A DNA stretch of 64,000 nucleotides. Origin: Mimachlamys varia. Lineage: Eukaryota; Mollusca; Bivalvia; Pectinida; Pectinidae. The translations under genes were made by a program, and so were the position numbers. The stretch is from NCBI GenBank assembly GCA_947623455.1, contig OX392527.1, forward strand, positions 10,412,001-10,476,000, read 5' to 3'. The notes beneath the pieces are model-generated. The model did no database searches and had not been told where the DNA came from. It saw only the letters and a program-made list of their open reading frames with translations. This document shows, in pieces, positions 14,301 to 27,141 of this stretch; within the stretch, counting starts at the first letter, position 1; every line of letters starts with the position of its first letter.

Positions 14301-17300
14301 GTTTATGGCTGGTTATGTGGTGTGATGTATCAGTTTATGGCCGGTTATGTGGTGGGATGTATCAGTTTATGGCTGGTTATATGGTGGGATGTACCAGTTT
14401 ATGGCTGGTTATGTGGTGTGATGTATCAGTTTATGGCCGGTTATGTGGTGGGATGTATCAGTTTATGGCTGGTTATGTGGTGTGATGTATCAGTTTATGG
14501 CTGGTTATGTGGTGGGATGTACCAGTTTATGGCTGGTTATATGGTGGGATGTATAAGTTTATGGCCGGTTATGTGGTGGGATGTATCAGTTTATGGCTGG
14601 TTATGTGGTGTGATGTACCAGTTTATGGCTGGTTATGTGGTGTGATGTATCAGTTTATGGCTGGTTATGTGGTGTGATGTACCAGTTTATGGCTGGTTAT
14701 GTGGTGTGATGTACCAGTTTATGGCTGGTTATGTGGTGTGATATACCAGTTTATGACTGGTTATGTGGTGTGATGTATTAGTTTATGACTGGTTATGTGG
14801 TGTGATGTATCAGTTTATGGCTGGTTATGTGGTGGATTGTATCAGTTTATGGCTGGTTATGTGGTGTGATGTACCAGTTTATGGCTGGTTATGTGGTGTG
14901 ATGTACCAGTTTATGGCTGGTTATGTGGTGTGATGTACCAGTTTATGGCTGGTTATGTGGTGTGATGTACCAGTTTATGGCTGGTTATGTGGTGGGATGT
15001 ACCAGTTTATGGCTGGTTATGTGGTGTGATGTACCAGTTTATGGCTGGTTATGTGGTGTGATGTATCAGTTTATGGCTGGTTATGTGGTGTGATGTACCA
15101 GTTTATGGCTGGTTATGTGGTGGGATGTATCAGTTTATGGCTGGTTATGTGGTGGGATGTACCAGTTTATGGCTGGTTATGTGGTGTGATGTACCAGTTT
15201 ATGACTGGTTATGTGGTGTGATGTATTAGTTTATGACTGGTTATGTGGTGTGATGTATCAGTTTATGGCTGGTTATGTGGTGTGATGTATCAGTTTATGA
15301 CTGGTTATGTGGTGTGATGTACCAGTTTATGGCTGGTTATGTGGTGTGATGTATCAGTTTATGACTGGTTATGTGGTGTGATGTATCAGTTTATGGCTAG
15401 TTATGTGGTGTGATGTACCAGTTTATGGCTGGTTATGTGGTGTGATGTACCAGTTTATGGCTGGTTATGTGGTGGGATGTATCAGTTTATGGCTGGTTAT
15501 GTGGTGTGATGTATCAGTTTATGGCTTGTTATGTGGTGTGATGTATCAGTTTATGACTGGTTATGTGGTGTGATGTACCAGTTTATGGCTGGTTATGTGG
15601 TGGGATGTATCAGTTTATGGCTGGTTATGTGGTGTGATGTATCAGTTTATGGCTGGTTATGTGGTGGGATGTACCAGTTTATGGCCGGTTATGTGGTGTG
15701 ATGTATCAGTTTATGACTGGTTATGTGGTGTGATGTATCAGTTTATGGCTGGTTATGTGGTGTGATGTATCAGTTTATGGCTGGTTATGTGGTGTATCAG
15801 TTTATGGCTGGTTATGTGGTGTGATGTACCAGTTTATGGCTGGTTATGTGGTGGGATGTATCAGTTTATGGCTGGTTATGTGGTGTATTAGTTTATGGCT
15901 GGTTATGTGATGTGATGTACCAGTTTATGGCTGGTTATGTGGTGGGATGTATCAGTTTATGGCTGGTTATGTGATGTGATGTACCAATTTATGGCTGGTT
16001 ATGTGGTGTGATGTATCAGTTTATGGCTGGTTATGTGGTGGGATGTACCAGTTTATGGCTGGTTATGTGGTGTGGTGTATCAGTTTATGGCTGGTTATGT
16101 GGTGTGATGTACCAGTTTATGGCTGGTTATATGGTGTGATGTACCAGTTTATGGCCGGTTATGTGGTGTGATGTACTAATGAATGGCTGGTTATGTGGTG
16201 TGATGTATCAGTTTATGGCTGGTTATATGGTGTGATGTATCAGTTTATGGCCGGTTATGTGGTGTGATGTATCAGTTTATGGCTGGTTATATGGTGTGAT
16301 GTATCAGTTTATGGCTGGTTATATGGTGTGATGTATCAGTTTATGGCCGGTTATGTGGTGTGATGTACCAGTTTATGGCTGGTTATGTGGTGTGATGTAC
16401 TAATGAATGGCTGGTTATGTGGTGTGATGTATCAGTTTATGGCTGGTTATATGGTGTGATGTATCAGTTTATGGCCGGTTATGTGGTGTGATGTATCAGT
16501 TTATGGCCGGTTATGTGGTGTGATGTACCAGTTTATGGCTGGTTATGTGGTGGGATGTACCAGTTTATGACTGGTTATGTGGTGTGATGTACCAGTTTAT
16601 GGCTGGTTATGTGGTGGGATGTACCAGTTTATGACTGGTTATGTGGTGTGATGTACCAGTTTATGACTGGTTATGTGGTGTGATGTACCAGTTTATGGCT
16701 GGTTATGTGGTGTGATGTATCAGTTTCTGGCTGGTTATGTGATGTATCAGTTTGTGGCTGGTTATATGATGTACCAGTTTATGACTGGTTATGTGGTGTG
16801 ATGTACCAGTTTATGACTGGTTATGTGGTGTGATGTATCAGTTTCTGGCTGGTTATGTGATGTATCAGTTTGTGGCTGGTTATATGATGTACCAGTTTAT
16901 GACTGGTTATGTGGTGTGATGTATCAGTTTCTGGCTGGTTATGTGATGTATCAGTTTGTGGCTGGTTATATGATGTACCAGTTTATGACTGGTTATGTGG
17001 TGTGATGTATCAGTTTCTGGCTGGTTATGGGATGTACCAGTTTATGGCTGGTTATGTGGTGGGATGTACCAGTTTATGACTGGTTATGTAGTGGGATGTA
17101 CCAGTTTATGACTGGTTATGTAGTGGGATGTACCAGTTTATGACTGGTTATGTAGTGGGATGTACCAGTTTATGACTGGTTATGGGATGTACCAGTTTAT
17201 GGCTGGTTATGTGGTGGGATGTACCAGTTTATGACTGGTTATGTGGTGGGATGTACCAGTTTATGACTGGTTATGTAGTGGGATGTACCAGTTTATGGCT

Positions 17301-18119
17301 AGTTATGGGATGTACCAGTTTATGGCTGGTTATGTGGTGGGATGTACCAGTTTATGGCTGGTTATGTGGTGGGATGTATCAGTTTATGGCTGGTTATGTG
17401 GTGGGATGTACCAGTTTATGGCTGGTTATGTGGTGCGATGTATCAGTTTATGGCTGGTTATGTGGTGGGATGTACCAGTTTATAACTGGTTATGTGGTGT
17501 ATCAGTTTATGGCTGGTTATGTGGTGTGATGTACCAGTTTATGGCTGGTTATGTGGTGGGATGTACCAGTTTATGGCTGGTTATGTGGTGTGATGTATCA
17601 GTTTATGGCTGGTTATGTGGTGTGATGTATCAGTTTATGGCTAGTTATGTGGTGTGATGTATCAGTTCATGGCTGGTTATGTGGTGTGATGTATCAGATT
17701 ATGGCTGGTTATGTGGTGGGATGTACCAGTTTATGGCTGGTTATGTGGTGTGATGTACCAGTTTATGACTGGTTATGTGGTGTGATGTACCAGTTTATGG
17801 CTGGTTATGTGGTGTGATGTATCAGTTTATGGCTGGTTATGTGGTGGGATGTATCAGTTTATGGCTGGTTATGTGGTGGGATGTACCAGTTTATGGCTGG
17901 TTATGTGGTGGGATGTACCAGTTTATGGCTGGTGATGTGGTGTGATGTACCAGTTTATGGCTGGTTATGTGGTGTGATGTATCAGTTTATGGCTGGTTAT
18001 GTGGTGGGATGTATCAGTTTATGGCTGGTTATGTGGTGTGATGTACCAGTTTATGGCTGGTTATGTGGTGTGATGTACCAGTTTATGACTGGTTATGTGG
18101 TGTGATGTATCAGTTTATA

Positions 18120-18410
18120 ACACTGAGTCTGAAGTCTGATAAATGGCCTGTTATTATTAACTGTATACAATTAGCCTTAATGAAGACACCATGCTAGTCA
18201 CACCAGCTTATTTGGCCTTTCTACAGCTCCCATTGTTCATGCAGATTTTTCGTACCAAAATTCAAGCACTTTTCCAGCAGTTTTCAAGTACTTTTTCTCA
18301 TTTTCAGGGTGTATTTTCTTGTCCACACTTACAAGGAAAAGGGGTATAATTGACAGTTTTTATTTTTTAAAATATTTTGTGATGTTGATCAAAGGTAATA
18401 ATCATAAATA
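18120..18410. other. AT-rich spacer with a decayed 29-bp repeat copy
   Basis: Unique DNA. A single diverged copy of the following 29-bp motif (TTCAAGCACTTTTCCAGCAG) lies at about 18261-18280, suggesting the array once extended further left. Nothing else was recognised. Confidence 0.6.
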
Positions 18411-18628
18411 CCAAGCACTTTTCCAGCAATGACCCAAATTCAAGCACTTTTCCAGCAATGACCCAAATTCAAGCACTTTTCCAGCAATGACCCAAATTCA
18501 AGCACTTTTCAAGCAATGACCCAAATTCAAGCACTTTTCCAGCAATGACCCCAATTCAAGCACTTTTCCAGCAATGACCCAAATTTAAGCACTTTTCCAG
18601 CAATGACCCAAAATTCAAGCACTTTTCA
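18411..18628. repeat. 29-bp tandem repeat
   Basis: Seven to eight copies of a 29-bp unit with CAAGCACTTTTCCAGCAATG followed by ACCCAAATT. Single-base variants (TTTAAGC, CCCCAATT, TTTTCAAGC) accumulate toward the right end, where the array stops in CAAGCACTTTTCATC. Confidence 0.95.
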
Positions 18629-19138
18629 TCTTTTGTATGAACAATAATTGCTCCTATTGTCAAACAATCCAAATCAGTAACTACATAGAAACAAGCTACC
18701 TAAACATGAGGTATAATAACATTATATCTATAACCCAGTACTTAGTTAGTATTGTCACTTTTTAAGATCAATACATTCGTAACTCCATATATATCGCCGA
18801 AGAAAATTAATTGGAAATAAGGGAAAAAACAACATTATCTTATTTATAGAAACAAGTCCTGGCCAGAACCAATGATCAATACTTCAGTACTTAAATGATG
18901 TTTTATTTATACAGGTTTAACAGAGCACAACAAATGGGCTTGATAGTGTCTGGTCGCCATCCCATCATCATTCTTCATATTATAGTATTCTTAATCTACT
19001 CCATCAAATGAAATATCATATCTGACACGAAAATAGTAATCACCTTAAAAACAAAGGATCAGATGCTTTATCTTGTGTAGGATATTAACTGACAGAGCAT
19101 GTTTATCTTAGGTATCACTACACAGAGAATCAGAACAT
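18629..19138. other. unique AT-rich spacer
   Basis: About 510 bp of AT-rich single-copy-looking DNA. I see no ORF of note, no tRNA-like boxes and no inverted termini. Confidence 0.55.
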
Positions 19139-19262
19139 ACTGGTCGAGATATCACCAGTGTGACACAGTACTAGTGTATACAGTTCTCCTGGTGGTCGAG
19201 ATGTCACCAGTGTGACACAGTGTATACAGTTCTCCTGGTGGTCAAGATGTCACCAGTGTGAT

Positions 19263-20734
19263 ACAGTGTATACAGTTCTCCTGGTGGTAGAGATGTCACC
19301 AGTGTGACACAGTGTATACAGTTCTCCTGGAGGTAGAGATGTCACCAGTGTGACACAGTGTATACAGTTCTCCTGGTGGTGGAGATGTCACCAGTGTGAC
19401 ACAGTGTATACAGTTCTCCTGGTGGTAGAGATGTCACCAGTGTGACACAGGATATACAGTTCTCCTGGAGGTAGAGAAGTCACCAGTGTGACACAGTGTA
19501 TACAGTTCTCCTGGTGGTAGAGATGTCACCAGTGTGACACAGTGTATACAGTTCTCCTGCTGGTCGAGATGTCACCAGTGTGATACAGTGTATACAGTTC
19601 TCCTGGTGGTGGAGATGTCACCAGTGTGATACAGTGAATACAGTTCTCCTGGTGGTAGAGATGTCACCAGTGTGACACAGTGTATACAGTTCTCCTGCTG
19701 GTCGAGATGTCACCAGTGTGATACAGTGTATACAGTTCTCCTGGTGGTGGAGATGTCACCAGTGTGACACAGTGTATACAGTTCTCCTGCTGGTCGAGAT
19801 GTCACCAGTGTGATACAGTGTATACAGTTCTCCTGGTGGTGGAGATGTCACCAGTGTGACACAGTGTATACAGTTCTCCTGCTGGTCGAGATGTCACCAG
19901 TGTGACACAGTGTATACAGTTCTCCTGGTGGTAGAGATGTCACCAGTGTGACACAGTGTATACAGTTCTCCTGCTGGTCGAGATGTCACCAGTGTGATAC
20001 AGTGTATACAGTTCTCCTGGTGGTGGAGATGTCACCAGTGTGACACAGGATATACAGCTCTCCTGGAGGTAGAGAAGTCACCAGTGTGACACAGTGTATA
20101 CAGCTCTCCTGGTGGTCAAGATGTCACCAGTGTGACACAGTGTATACAGCTCTCCTGGTGGTCAAGATGTCACCAGTGTGACACAGTGTATACAGTTCTC
20201 CTGGTGGTCGAGAAGTCACCAGTGTGACACAGTGTATACAGTTCTCCTGTTGGTAGAGATGTCACCAGTGTGACACAGTGTATACAGTTCTCCTGGTGGT
20301 AGAGATGTCACCAGTGTGATACAGTGTATACAGTTCTCCTGGTGGTAGAGAAGTCACCAGTGTGACACAGTGTATACAGTTCTCCTGTTGGTAGAGATAT
20401 CACCAGTGTGACACAGTGTATACAGTTCTCCTGATGGTAGAGATGTCACCAGTGTGACACAGTGTATACAGTTCTCCTGGTGGTAGAGATGTCACCAGTG
20501 TGACACAGTGTATACAGTTCTCCTGGTGGTGGTGATGTCACCAGTGTGACACAGTGTATACAGTTCTCCTGGTGGTAGAGATGTCACCAGTGTGACACAG
20601 TGTATACAGTTCTCCCGCTGGTCGAGATGTCACCAGTGTGACACAGTGTATACAGTTCTCCTGGTGGTAGAGAAGTCACCAGTGTGACACAGTGTATACA
20701 GTTCTCCTGGTGGTAGAGATGTCACCAGTGTGAC
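19263..20734 (+). repeat. 32-unit tandem duplication in 46-bp array, copy 1
   Basis: This block of exactly 32 units (1,472 bp) is followed directly by a second copy at 20735-22206. Diagnostic variants sit 1,472 bp apart: CTCCCGCTGG at 20612/22084, GGTGGTGGTGATG at 20524/21996 and the GGATATACAG unit at 19450/20922. Just outside the block the variants disagree (GATACAG at 19261 versus GACACAG at 20733), which fixes the left edge. Confidence 0.9.
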
Positions 20735-22206
20735 ACAGTGTATACAGTTCTCCTGGTGGTAGAGATGTCACCAGTGTGACACAGTGTATACAGTTCTCCT
20801 GGAGGTAGAGATGTCACCAGTGTGACACAGTGTATACAGTTCTCCTGGTGGTGGAGATGTCACCAGTGTGACACAGTGTATACAGTTCTCCTGGTGGTAG
20901 AGATGTCACCAGTGTGACACAGGATATACAGTTCTCCTGGAGGTAGAGAAGTCACCAGTGTGACACAGTGTATACAGTTCTCCTGGTGGTAGAGATGTCA
21001 CCAGTGTGACACAGTGTATACAGTTCTCCTGCTGGTCGAGATGTCACCAGTGTGATACAGTGTATACAGTTCTCCTGGTGGTGGAGATGTCACCAGTGTG
21101 ATACAGTGAATACAGTTCTCCTGGTGGTAGAGATGTCACCAGTGTGACACAGTGTATACAGTTCTCCTGCTGGTCGAGATGTCACCAGTGTGATACAGTG
21201 TATACAGTTCTCCTGGTGGTGGAGATGTCACCAGTGTGACACAGTGTATACAGTTCTCCTGCTGGTCGAGATGTCACCAGTGTGATACAGTGTATACAGT
21301 TCTCCTGGTGGTGGAGATGTCACCAGTGTGACACAGTGTATACAGTTCTCCTGCTGGTCGAGATGTCACCAGTGTGACACAGTGTATACAGTTCTCCTGG
21401 TGGTAGAGATGTCACCAGTGTGACACAGTGTATACAGTTCTCCTGCTGGTCGAGATGTCACCAGTGTGATACAGTGTATACAGTTCTCCTGGTGGTGGAG
21501 ATGTCACCAGTGTGACACAGGATATACAGCTCTCCTGGAGGTAGAGAAGTCACCAGTGTGACACAGTGTATACAGCTCTCCTGGTGGTCAAGATGTCACC
21601 AGTGTGACACAGTGTATACAGCTCTCCTGGTGGTCAAGATGTCACCAGTGTGACACAGTGTATACAGTTCTCCTGGTGGTCGAGAAGTCACCAGTGTGAC
21701 ACAGTGTATACAGTTCTCCTGTTGGTAGAGATGTCACCAGTGTGACACAGTGTATACAGTTCTCCTGGTGGTAGAGATGTCACCAGTGTGATACAGTGTA
21801 TACAGTTCTCCTGGTGGTAGAGAAGTCACCAGTGTGACACAGTGTATACAGTTCTCCTGTTGGTAGAGATATCACCAGTGTGACACAGTGTATACAGTTC
21901 TCCTGATGGTAGAGATGTCACCAGTGTGACACAGTGTATACAGTTCTCCTGGTGGTAGAGATGTCACCAGTGTGACACAGTGTATACAGTTCTCCTGGTG
22001 GTGGTGATGTCACCAGTGTGACACAGTGTATACAGTTCTCCTGGTGGTAGAGATGTCACCAGTGTGACACAGTGTATACAGTTCTCCCGCTGGTCGAGAT
22101 GTCACCAGTGTGACACAGTGTATACAGTTCTCCTGGTGGTAGAGAAGTCACCAGTGTGACACAGTGTATACAGTTCTCCTGGTGGTAGAGATGTCACCAG
22201 TGTGAC
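20735..22206 (+). repeat. 32-unit tandem duplication in 46-bp array, copy 2
   Basis: Second copy of the 1,472-bp block. To the right the match ends at the unit reading CTGGAGG in copy 1 (20797) versus CTGGTGG in copy 2 (22269). I saw no internal differences at the marker variants checked, so the duplication appears recent. Confidence 0.9.
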
Positions 22207-25033
22207 ACAGTGTATACAGTTCTCCTGGTGGTAGAGATGTCACCAGTGTGACACAGTGTATACAGTTCTCCTGGTGGTAGAGATGTCACCAGTGTGACAC
22301 AGTGTATACAGTTCTCCTGTTGGTAGAGATGTCACCAGTGTGACACAGGATATACAGCTCTCCTGGTGGTAGAGAAGTCACCAGTGTGATACAGTGTATA
22401 CAGTTCTCCTGGTGGTAGAGATGTCACCAGTGTGACACAGTGTATACAGTTCTCCTGCTGGTCGAGATGTCACCAGTGTGACACAGGATATACAGCTCTC
22501 CTGGTGGTAGAGATGTCACCAGTGTGATACAGTGTATACAGTTCTCCTGATGGTCGTGAAGTCACCAGGGTGACACAGTGTATACAGTTCTCCTGGTGGT
22601 AGAGAAGTCACCAGTGTGACACAGTGTATACAGTTCTCCTGGTGGTCGAGATGTCACCAGTGTGACACAGTGTATACAGTTCTCCTGGTGGTGGAGATGT
22701 CACCAGTGTGACACAGTGTATACAGTTCTCCTGGTGGTCGAGATGTCACCAGTGTGACACAGTGTATACAGTTCTCCTGGTGGTCGAGATGTCACCAGTG
22801 TGACACAGTGTATACAGTTCTCCTGCTGGTCAAGATGTCAACAGTGTGACACAGTGTATACAGTTCTCCTGCTGGTCAAGATGTCACCAGTGTGACACAG
22901 TGTATACAGTTCTCCTGCTGGTCAAGATGTCAACAGTGTGACACAGTGTATACAGTTCTCCTGGTGGTAGAGAAGTCACCAGTGTGACACAGTGTATACA
23001 GTTCTCCCGCTGGTCGAGATGTCACCAGTGTGACACAGTGTATACAGTTCTCCTGGTGGTAGAGATGTCACCAGTGTGACACAGTGTATACAGTTCTCCT
23101 GGTGGTAGAGATGTCACCAGTGTGACACAGTGTATACAGTTCTCCTGGTGGTAGAGATATCACCAGTGTGACACAGTGTATACAGTTCTCCTGGTGGTAG
23201 AGATGTCACCAGTGTGACACAGTGTATACAGTTCTCTTGGTGGTAGAGATGTCACCAGTGTGACACAGTGTATACAGTTCTCCTGGTGGTAGAGATATCA
23301 CCAGTGTGACACAGTGTATACAGTTCTCCTGCTGGTAGAGATGTCACCAGTGTGACACAGTGTATACAGTTCTCCTGGTGGTAGAGATGTCACCAGTGTG
23401 ACACAGTGTATACAGTTCTCCTGGTGGTAGAGATGTCACCAGTGTGACACAGTGTATACAGTTCTCCTGGTGGTAGAGATATCACCAGTGTGACACAGTG
23501 TATACAGTTCTCCTGGTGGTAGAGATGTCACCAGTGTGACACAGTGTATACAGTTCTCCTGGTGGTAGAGATGTCACCAGTGTGACACAGTGTATACAGT
23601 TCTCCTGGTGGTAGAGATGTCACCAGTGTGACACAGTGTATACAGTTCTCCTGGTGGTGGTGATGTCACCAGTGTGACACAGTGTATACAGTTCTCCTGG
23701 TGGTAGAGATGTCACCAGTGTGACACAGTGTATACAGTTCTCCTGGTGGTAGAGAAGTCACCAGTGTGACACAGTGTATACAGCTCTCCTGGTGGTCGAG
23801 ATGTCACCAGTGTGACACAGTGTATACAGTTCTCCTGCTGGTCGAGATGTCACCAGTGTGACACAGTGTATACAGTTCTCCTGCTGGTCGAGATGTCACC
23901 AGTGTGACACAGTGTATACAGTTCTCCTGGTGGTAGAGATGTCACCAGTGTGACACAGTGTATACAGTTCTCCTGGTGGTAGAGATGTCACCAGTGTGAC
24001 ACAGTGTATACAGTTCTCCTGCTGGTCGAGATGTCACCAGTGTGACACAGTGTAAACAGCTCTCCTGCTGGTAGAGAAGTCACCAGTGTGACACAGTGTA
24101 TACAGCTCTCCTGGTGGTAGAGATGTCACCAGTGTGACACAGTGTATACAGTTCTCCTGCTGGTCGAGATGTCACCAGTGTGACACAGTGTATACAGTTC
24201 TCCTGGTGGTAGAGATGTCACCAGTGTGACACAGTGTATACAGTTCTCCTGGTGGTAGAGATATCACCAGTGTGACACAGTGTATACAGCTCTCCTGTTG
24301 GTAGAGATGTCACCAGTGTGACACAGTGTATACAGTTCTCCTGGTGGTAGAGATATCACCAGTGTGACACAGTGTATACAGTTCTCCTGGTGGTAGAGAT
24401 ATCACCAGTGTGACACAGTGTATACAGTTCTCCTGGTGGTAGAGATGTCACCAGTGTGACACAGTGTATACAGTTCTCCTGGTGGTAGAGATATCACCAG
24501 TGTGACACAGTGTATACAGCTCTCCTGGTGGTAGAGATGTCACCAGTGTGACACAGTGTATACAGTTCTCCTGCTGGTAGAGAAGTCACCAGTGTGACAC
24601 AGTGTATACAGCTCTCCTGGTGGTCGAGATGTCACCAGTGTGACACAGTGTATACAGTTCTCCTGCTGGTCGAGATGTCACCAGTGTGACACAGTGTATA
24701 CAGTTCTCCTGGTGGTAGAGATGTCACCAGTGTGACATAGTGTATACAGTTCTCCCGCTGGTCGAGATGTCACCAGTGTGACACAGTGTATACAGTTCTC
24801 CTGGTGGTAGAGATGTCACCAGTGTGACACAGTGTATACAGTTCTACTGGTGGTAGAGATGTCACCAGTGTGATACAGTGAATACAGTTCTCCTGGTGGT
24901 AGAGATGTCACCAGTGTGACACAGTGTATACAGTTCTCCTGGTGGTAGAGATGTTACCAGTGTGACACAGTGTATACAGTTCTCCTGGTGGTAGAGATGT
25001 CACCAGTGTGATACAGTGAATACAGTTTTCCTG

Positions 25034-25984
25034 AATCGAAGTCAATGGCATAATGACCAATCTACAATTTATTTCAGTATTTTCAGTATTTTCAGAAAAT
25101 CTGTATTCCCATGAAAATTTAATTTAATAATACAAGACTAGGGAGTTAACATTACAATCAGCTTTATCACTGATAGCACATTTCCAGACATATAAGAAAA
25201 CTGAATATCAATATTTCTTTATGTGGCAAACACCAGGTAAAAACAGTTCATATAATTGTTCTCTTACTGAAGTGACAGTGGGCTGCTACTCTGTCAACAC
25301 TTCATTGTCAGCCTCATACCAAGCTCCTTATCATTATAGTTACAACACAGTAAAAGATTGAATTAAACGAGAATGGCCCAACAAATATAGAAACGGTCTG
25401 CCAACTTTAAATCTGACTTTTTAAATAACCCTTTGAACATTTTCAATACCACAGACAGACAAATGTGATAAATGTTTTTAGTTTCTTTCATTTCATATTT
25501 AACTTTTTTACAAATTTTTGTTTGTATCATTTTAATACCATTAAAGCAGTTTTGTTGCAAGAACATAAATGAGATTGCAGACAAGGGAGGTAATAAATAA
25601 AGAACATGGGCCTTTTTAACTTTACAGTTATTCAAAAAGAGGAGCTATAGAAAACCTTGTAAGAAAGACACAATGGCATACACCTGGTCCTTTGTGGTAA
25701 AGCTTAAGTCCAATCTAAATATTTCCAAAAGTATTAGTGTAATAAAAACTTTTATTTCTGAACTGTGTGTAATTCCTTTTGAGTGATTAATTACTAGTTA
25801 GAGGAGTTCAATAGATGTATATTCTTAGGATTACAAAAGATTTCCTTTTTATACACAAATTGACACTACAAAGTACCGACAATGATGTTTACAGTTTACA
25901 CAATAACAATGGAGGGTGGAACATTAGACCTTTAAAAGTCATAGTCTATAGCCAGAGGAGGTGTAGAATGGCCATGGTTATATA
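25034..25984. other. unique AT-rich spacer
   Basis: About 950 bp between arrays. It contains a triplet of TATTTTCAG near 25070 and a 90-codon minus-strand ORF (25363-25635) of Lys/Ile/Phe-rich composition typical of AT-rich non-coding DNA. No domain or splice structure could be supported. Confidence 0.55.
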
Positions 25985-27141
25985 GGCAAAGGAAACCTGC
26001 GTAGAAAGTCGTCATCAGGCCACAGGACACAAGAGGAGGCAAAGGAAACCTGTGTAAAAAGTCGCCATCAGGCCACAGGACACAAGAGGAGGCAAAGGAA
26101 ACCTGCGTAGAAAGTCGTCATCAGGCCACAGGACACCAGAGGAGGTGAAGGAAACCTGCTTAGAAAGTTGTCAACAGGACACAAGAGGAGGTGAAGGGAA
26201 CCTGCTTAGAAAGTCGTCAACAGGGCACAAGACACCAGAGAAGGTGAAGGAAACCTGCTTAGAAAGTCGTCAACAGGACACAAGACACCAGAGAAGGTGA
26301 AGAAAACCTGCTTAGAAAGTTGTCAAAAGGACACAAGACACAAGAGAAGGTGAAGGAAACCTGCTTAGAAAGTCGTCAACAGGCCACAGGACACCAGATG
26401 AGGTGAAGGAAACCTGCTTAGAAAGTCGTGAACAGGACACAAGACACCAGAGGAGGTGAAGGAAACCTGCTTAGAAAGTCGTCAACAGGACACAAGAGGA
26501 GGTGAAGGAAACCTGCTTAGAAAGTCGGCAACAGGGCACAAGACACCATAGAAGGTGAAGGAAACCTGCGTAGAAAGTCGTCAACAGGACACAAGAGGAG
26601 GTGAAGGAAACCTGCTTAGAAAGTCGGCAACAGGGCACAAGACACCAGAGAAGGTGAAGGAAACCTGCGTAGAAAGTCGTCAACAGGGCACAGGACACCA
26701 GAGGAGGTGAAGGAAACCTGCGTAGAAAGTCGTCAACAGGACACAAGAGGAGGTGAAGGAAACCTGCTTAGAAAGTCGGCAACAGGGCACAAGACACCAG
26801 AGAAGGTGAAGGAAACCTGCTTAGAAAGTCGTCAACAGGGCGCAGGACACCAGAGAAGGTGAAGGAAACCTGCTTAGAAAGTCGTCAACAGGACACCAGA
26901 TGAGGTGAAGGAAACCTGCTTAGAAAGTCGGCAACAGGGCACAAGAGGAGGTGAAGGAAAACTGCTTAGAAAGTCGTCATCAGGACACAAGACACCAGAG
27001 GAGGTGAAGGAAACCTCCTTGGAAAGTCGTAATCAGGCCACAGGACACCAGATGAGGTGAAGGAAACCTGCTTAGAAAGTCGTCAACAGGACACCAGAGG
27101 AGGTGAAGGAAACCTGCTTGGAAAGCCGTCAACAGGACACA
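25985..27141. repeat. about 50-bp minisatellite, 23 units
   Basis: Twenty-three units of GGAAACCTGCTTAGAAAGTC followed by GTCAACAGG, then a variable number of ACACAAGA / ACACCAGA hexamer-like pieces and GAGGTGAA. Unit length varies from 46 bp (26461 to 26507) to 53 bp or more because the short CAC(A/C)AGA piece is itself present once or twice. Left-hand units use GTCATCAGGCCACAGG and GAGGCAAAGG, and are a divergent subfamily. Overlapping minus-strand ORFs (for example 26471-26746) are by-products of the repeat. Confidence 0.96.

Larger units (their letters stand above)
2128..18119. repeat. 32-bp GT-rich minisatellite, about 16 kb
   Basis: About 500 head-to-tail copies of a 32-bp unit whose halves read GGTTATGTGGTGTGATG and TACCAGTTTATGGCT. 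About three quarters of the + strand bases are G or T, so the strand asymmetry is strong. Common variants are TACC/TATC, GTGTG/GTGGG, a 27-bp unit lacking TGGTG, and a rare unit carrying ACTAATGAATGGCT (for example near 5270, 6211, 7525, 9964, 11278, 13164 and 16178). Because 32 is not a multiple of 3, three units make a 96-bp reading period. This creates many spurious ORFs with a 32-residue repeat (motifs WCDVPVYGW, MYQFMAGY). None starts or ends at a gene-like boundary and several frames are open at once. Confidence 0.98.
19139..25033. repeat. 46-bp minisatellite, about 128 units
   Basis: Head-to-tail 46-bp units built from GAGATGTCACCAGTGTGACA, CAGTGTATACAGTTCTCCTG and a variable GTGGT(A/C/G)GA segment. 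Every unit carries a short dyad, TGTCAC-CAGT-GTGACA, and the hexamer GTATAC. Variation is concentrated at a few positions: GGTGG/GCTGG/GGAGG/GTTGG, TAGAG/TCGAG/TGGAG/TCAAG, GACACAG/GATACAG and GATGTC/GAAGTC/GATATC. The array ends in decayed copies (TTTTCCTGAATCG). Confidence 0.98.

Noticed and set aside
2535..18105. Many + strand ORFs of 60-138 codons with a 32-residue repeat (WCDVPVYGWLC, MYQFMAGYV)
   Set aside because: They are translations of the 32-bp minisatellite in several frames at once, with no start context, unique domain or gene-like boundary.
1..18119. Centromeric satellite or telomeric repeat
   Set aside because: Unit lengths of 32-37 bp with short unique spacers do not by themselves indicate a centromere, and no TTAGGG-type array is present. 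Location cannot be judged from the sequence alone.
19139..25033. CRISPR array (regular repeats with variable segments)
   Set aside because: The whole 46-bp unit is conserved and there are no unique spacers. The window is eukaryotic and has no cas genes.
25363..25635. 90-codon minus-strand ORF
   Set aside because: Lys/Ile/Phe-rich composition typical of AT-rich non-coding DNA, with no motif.
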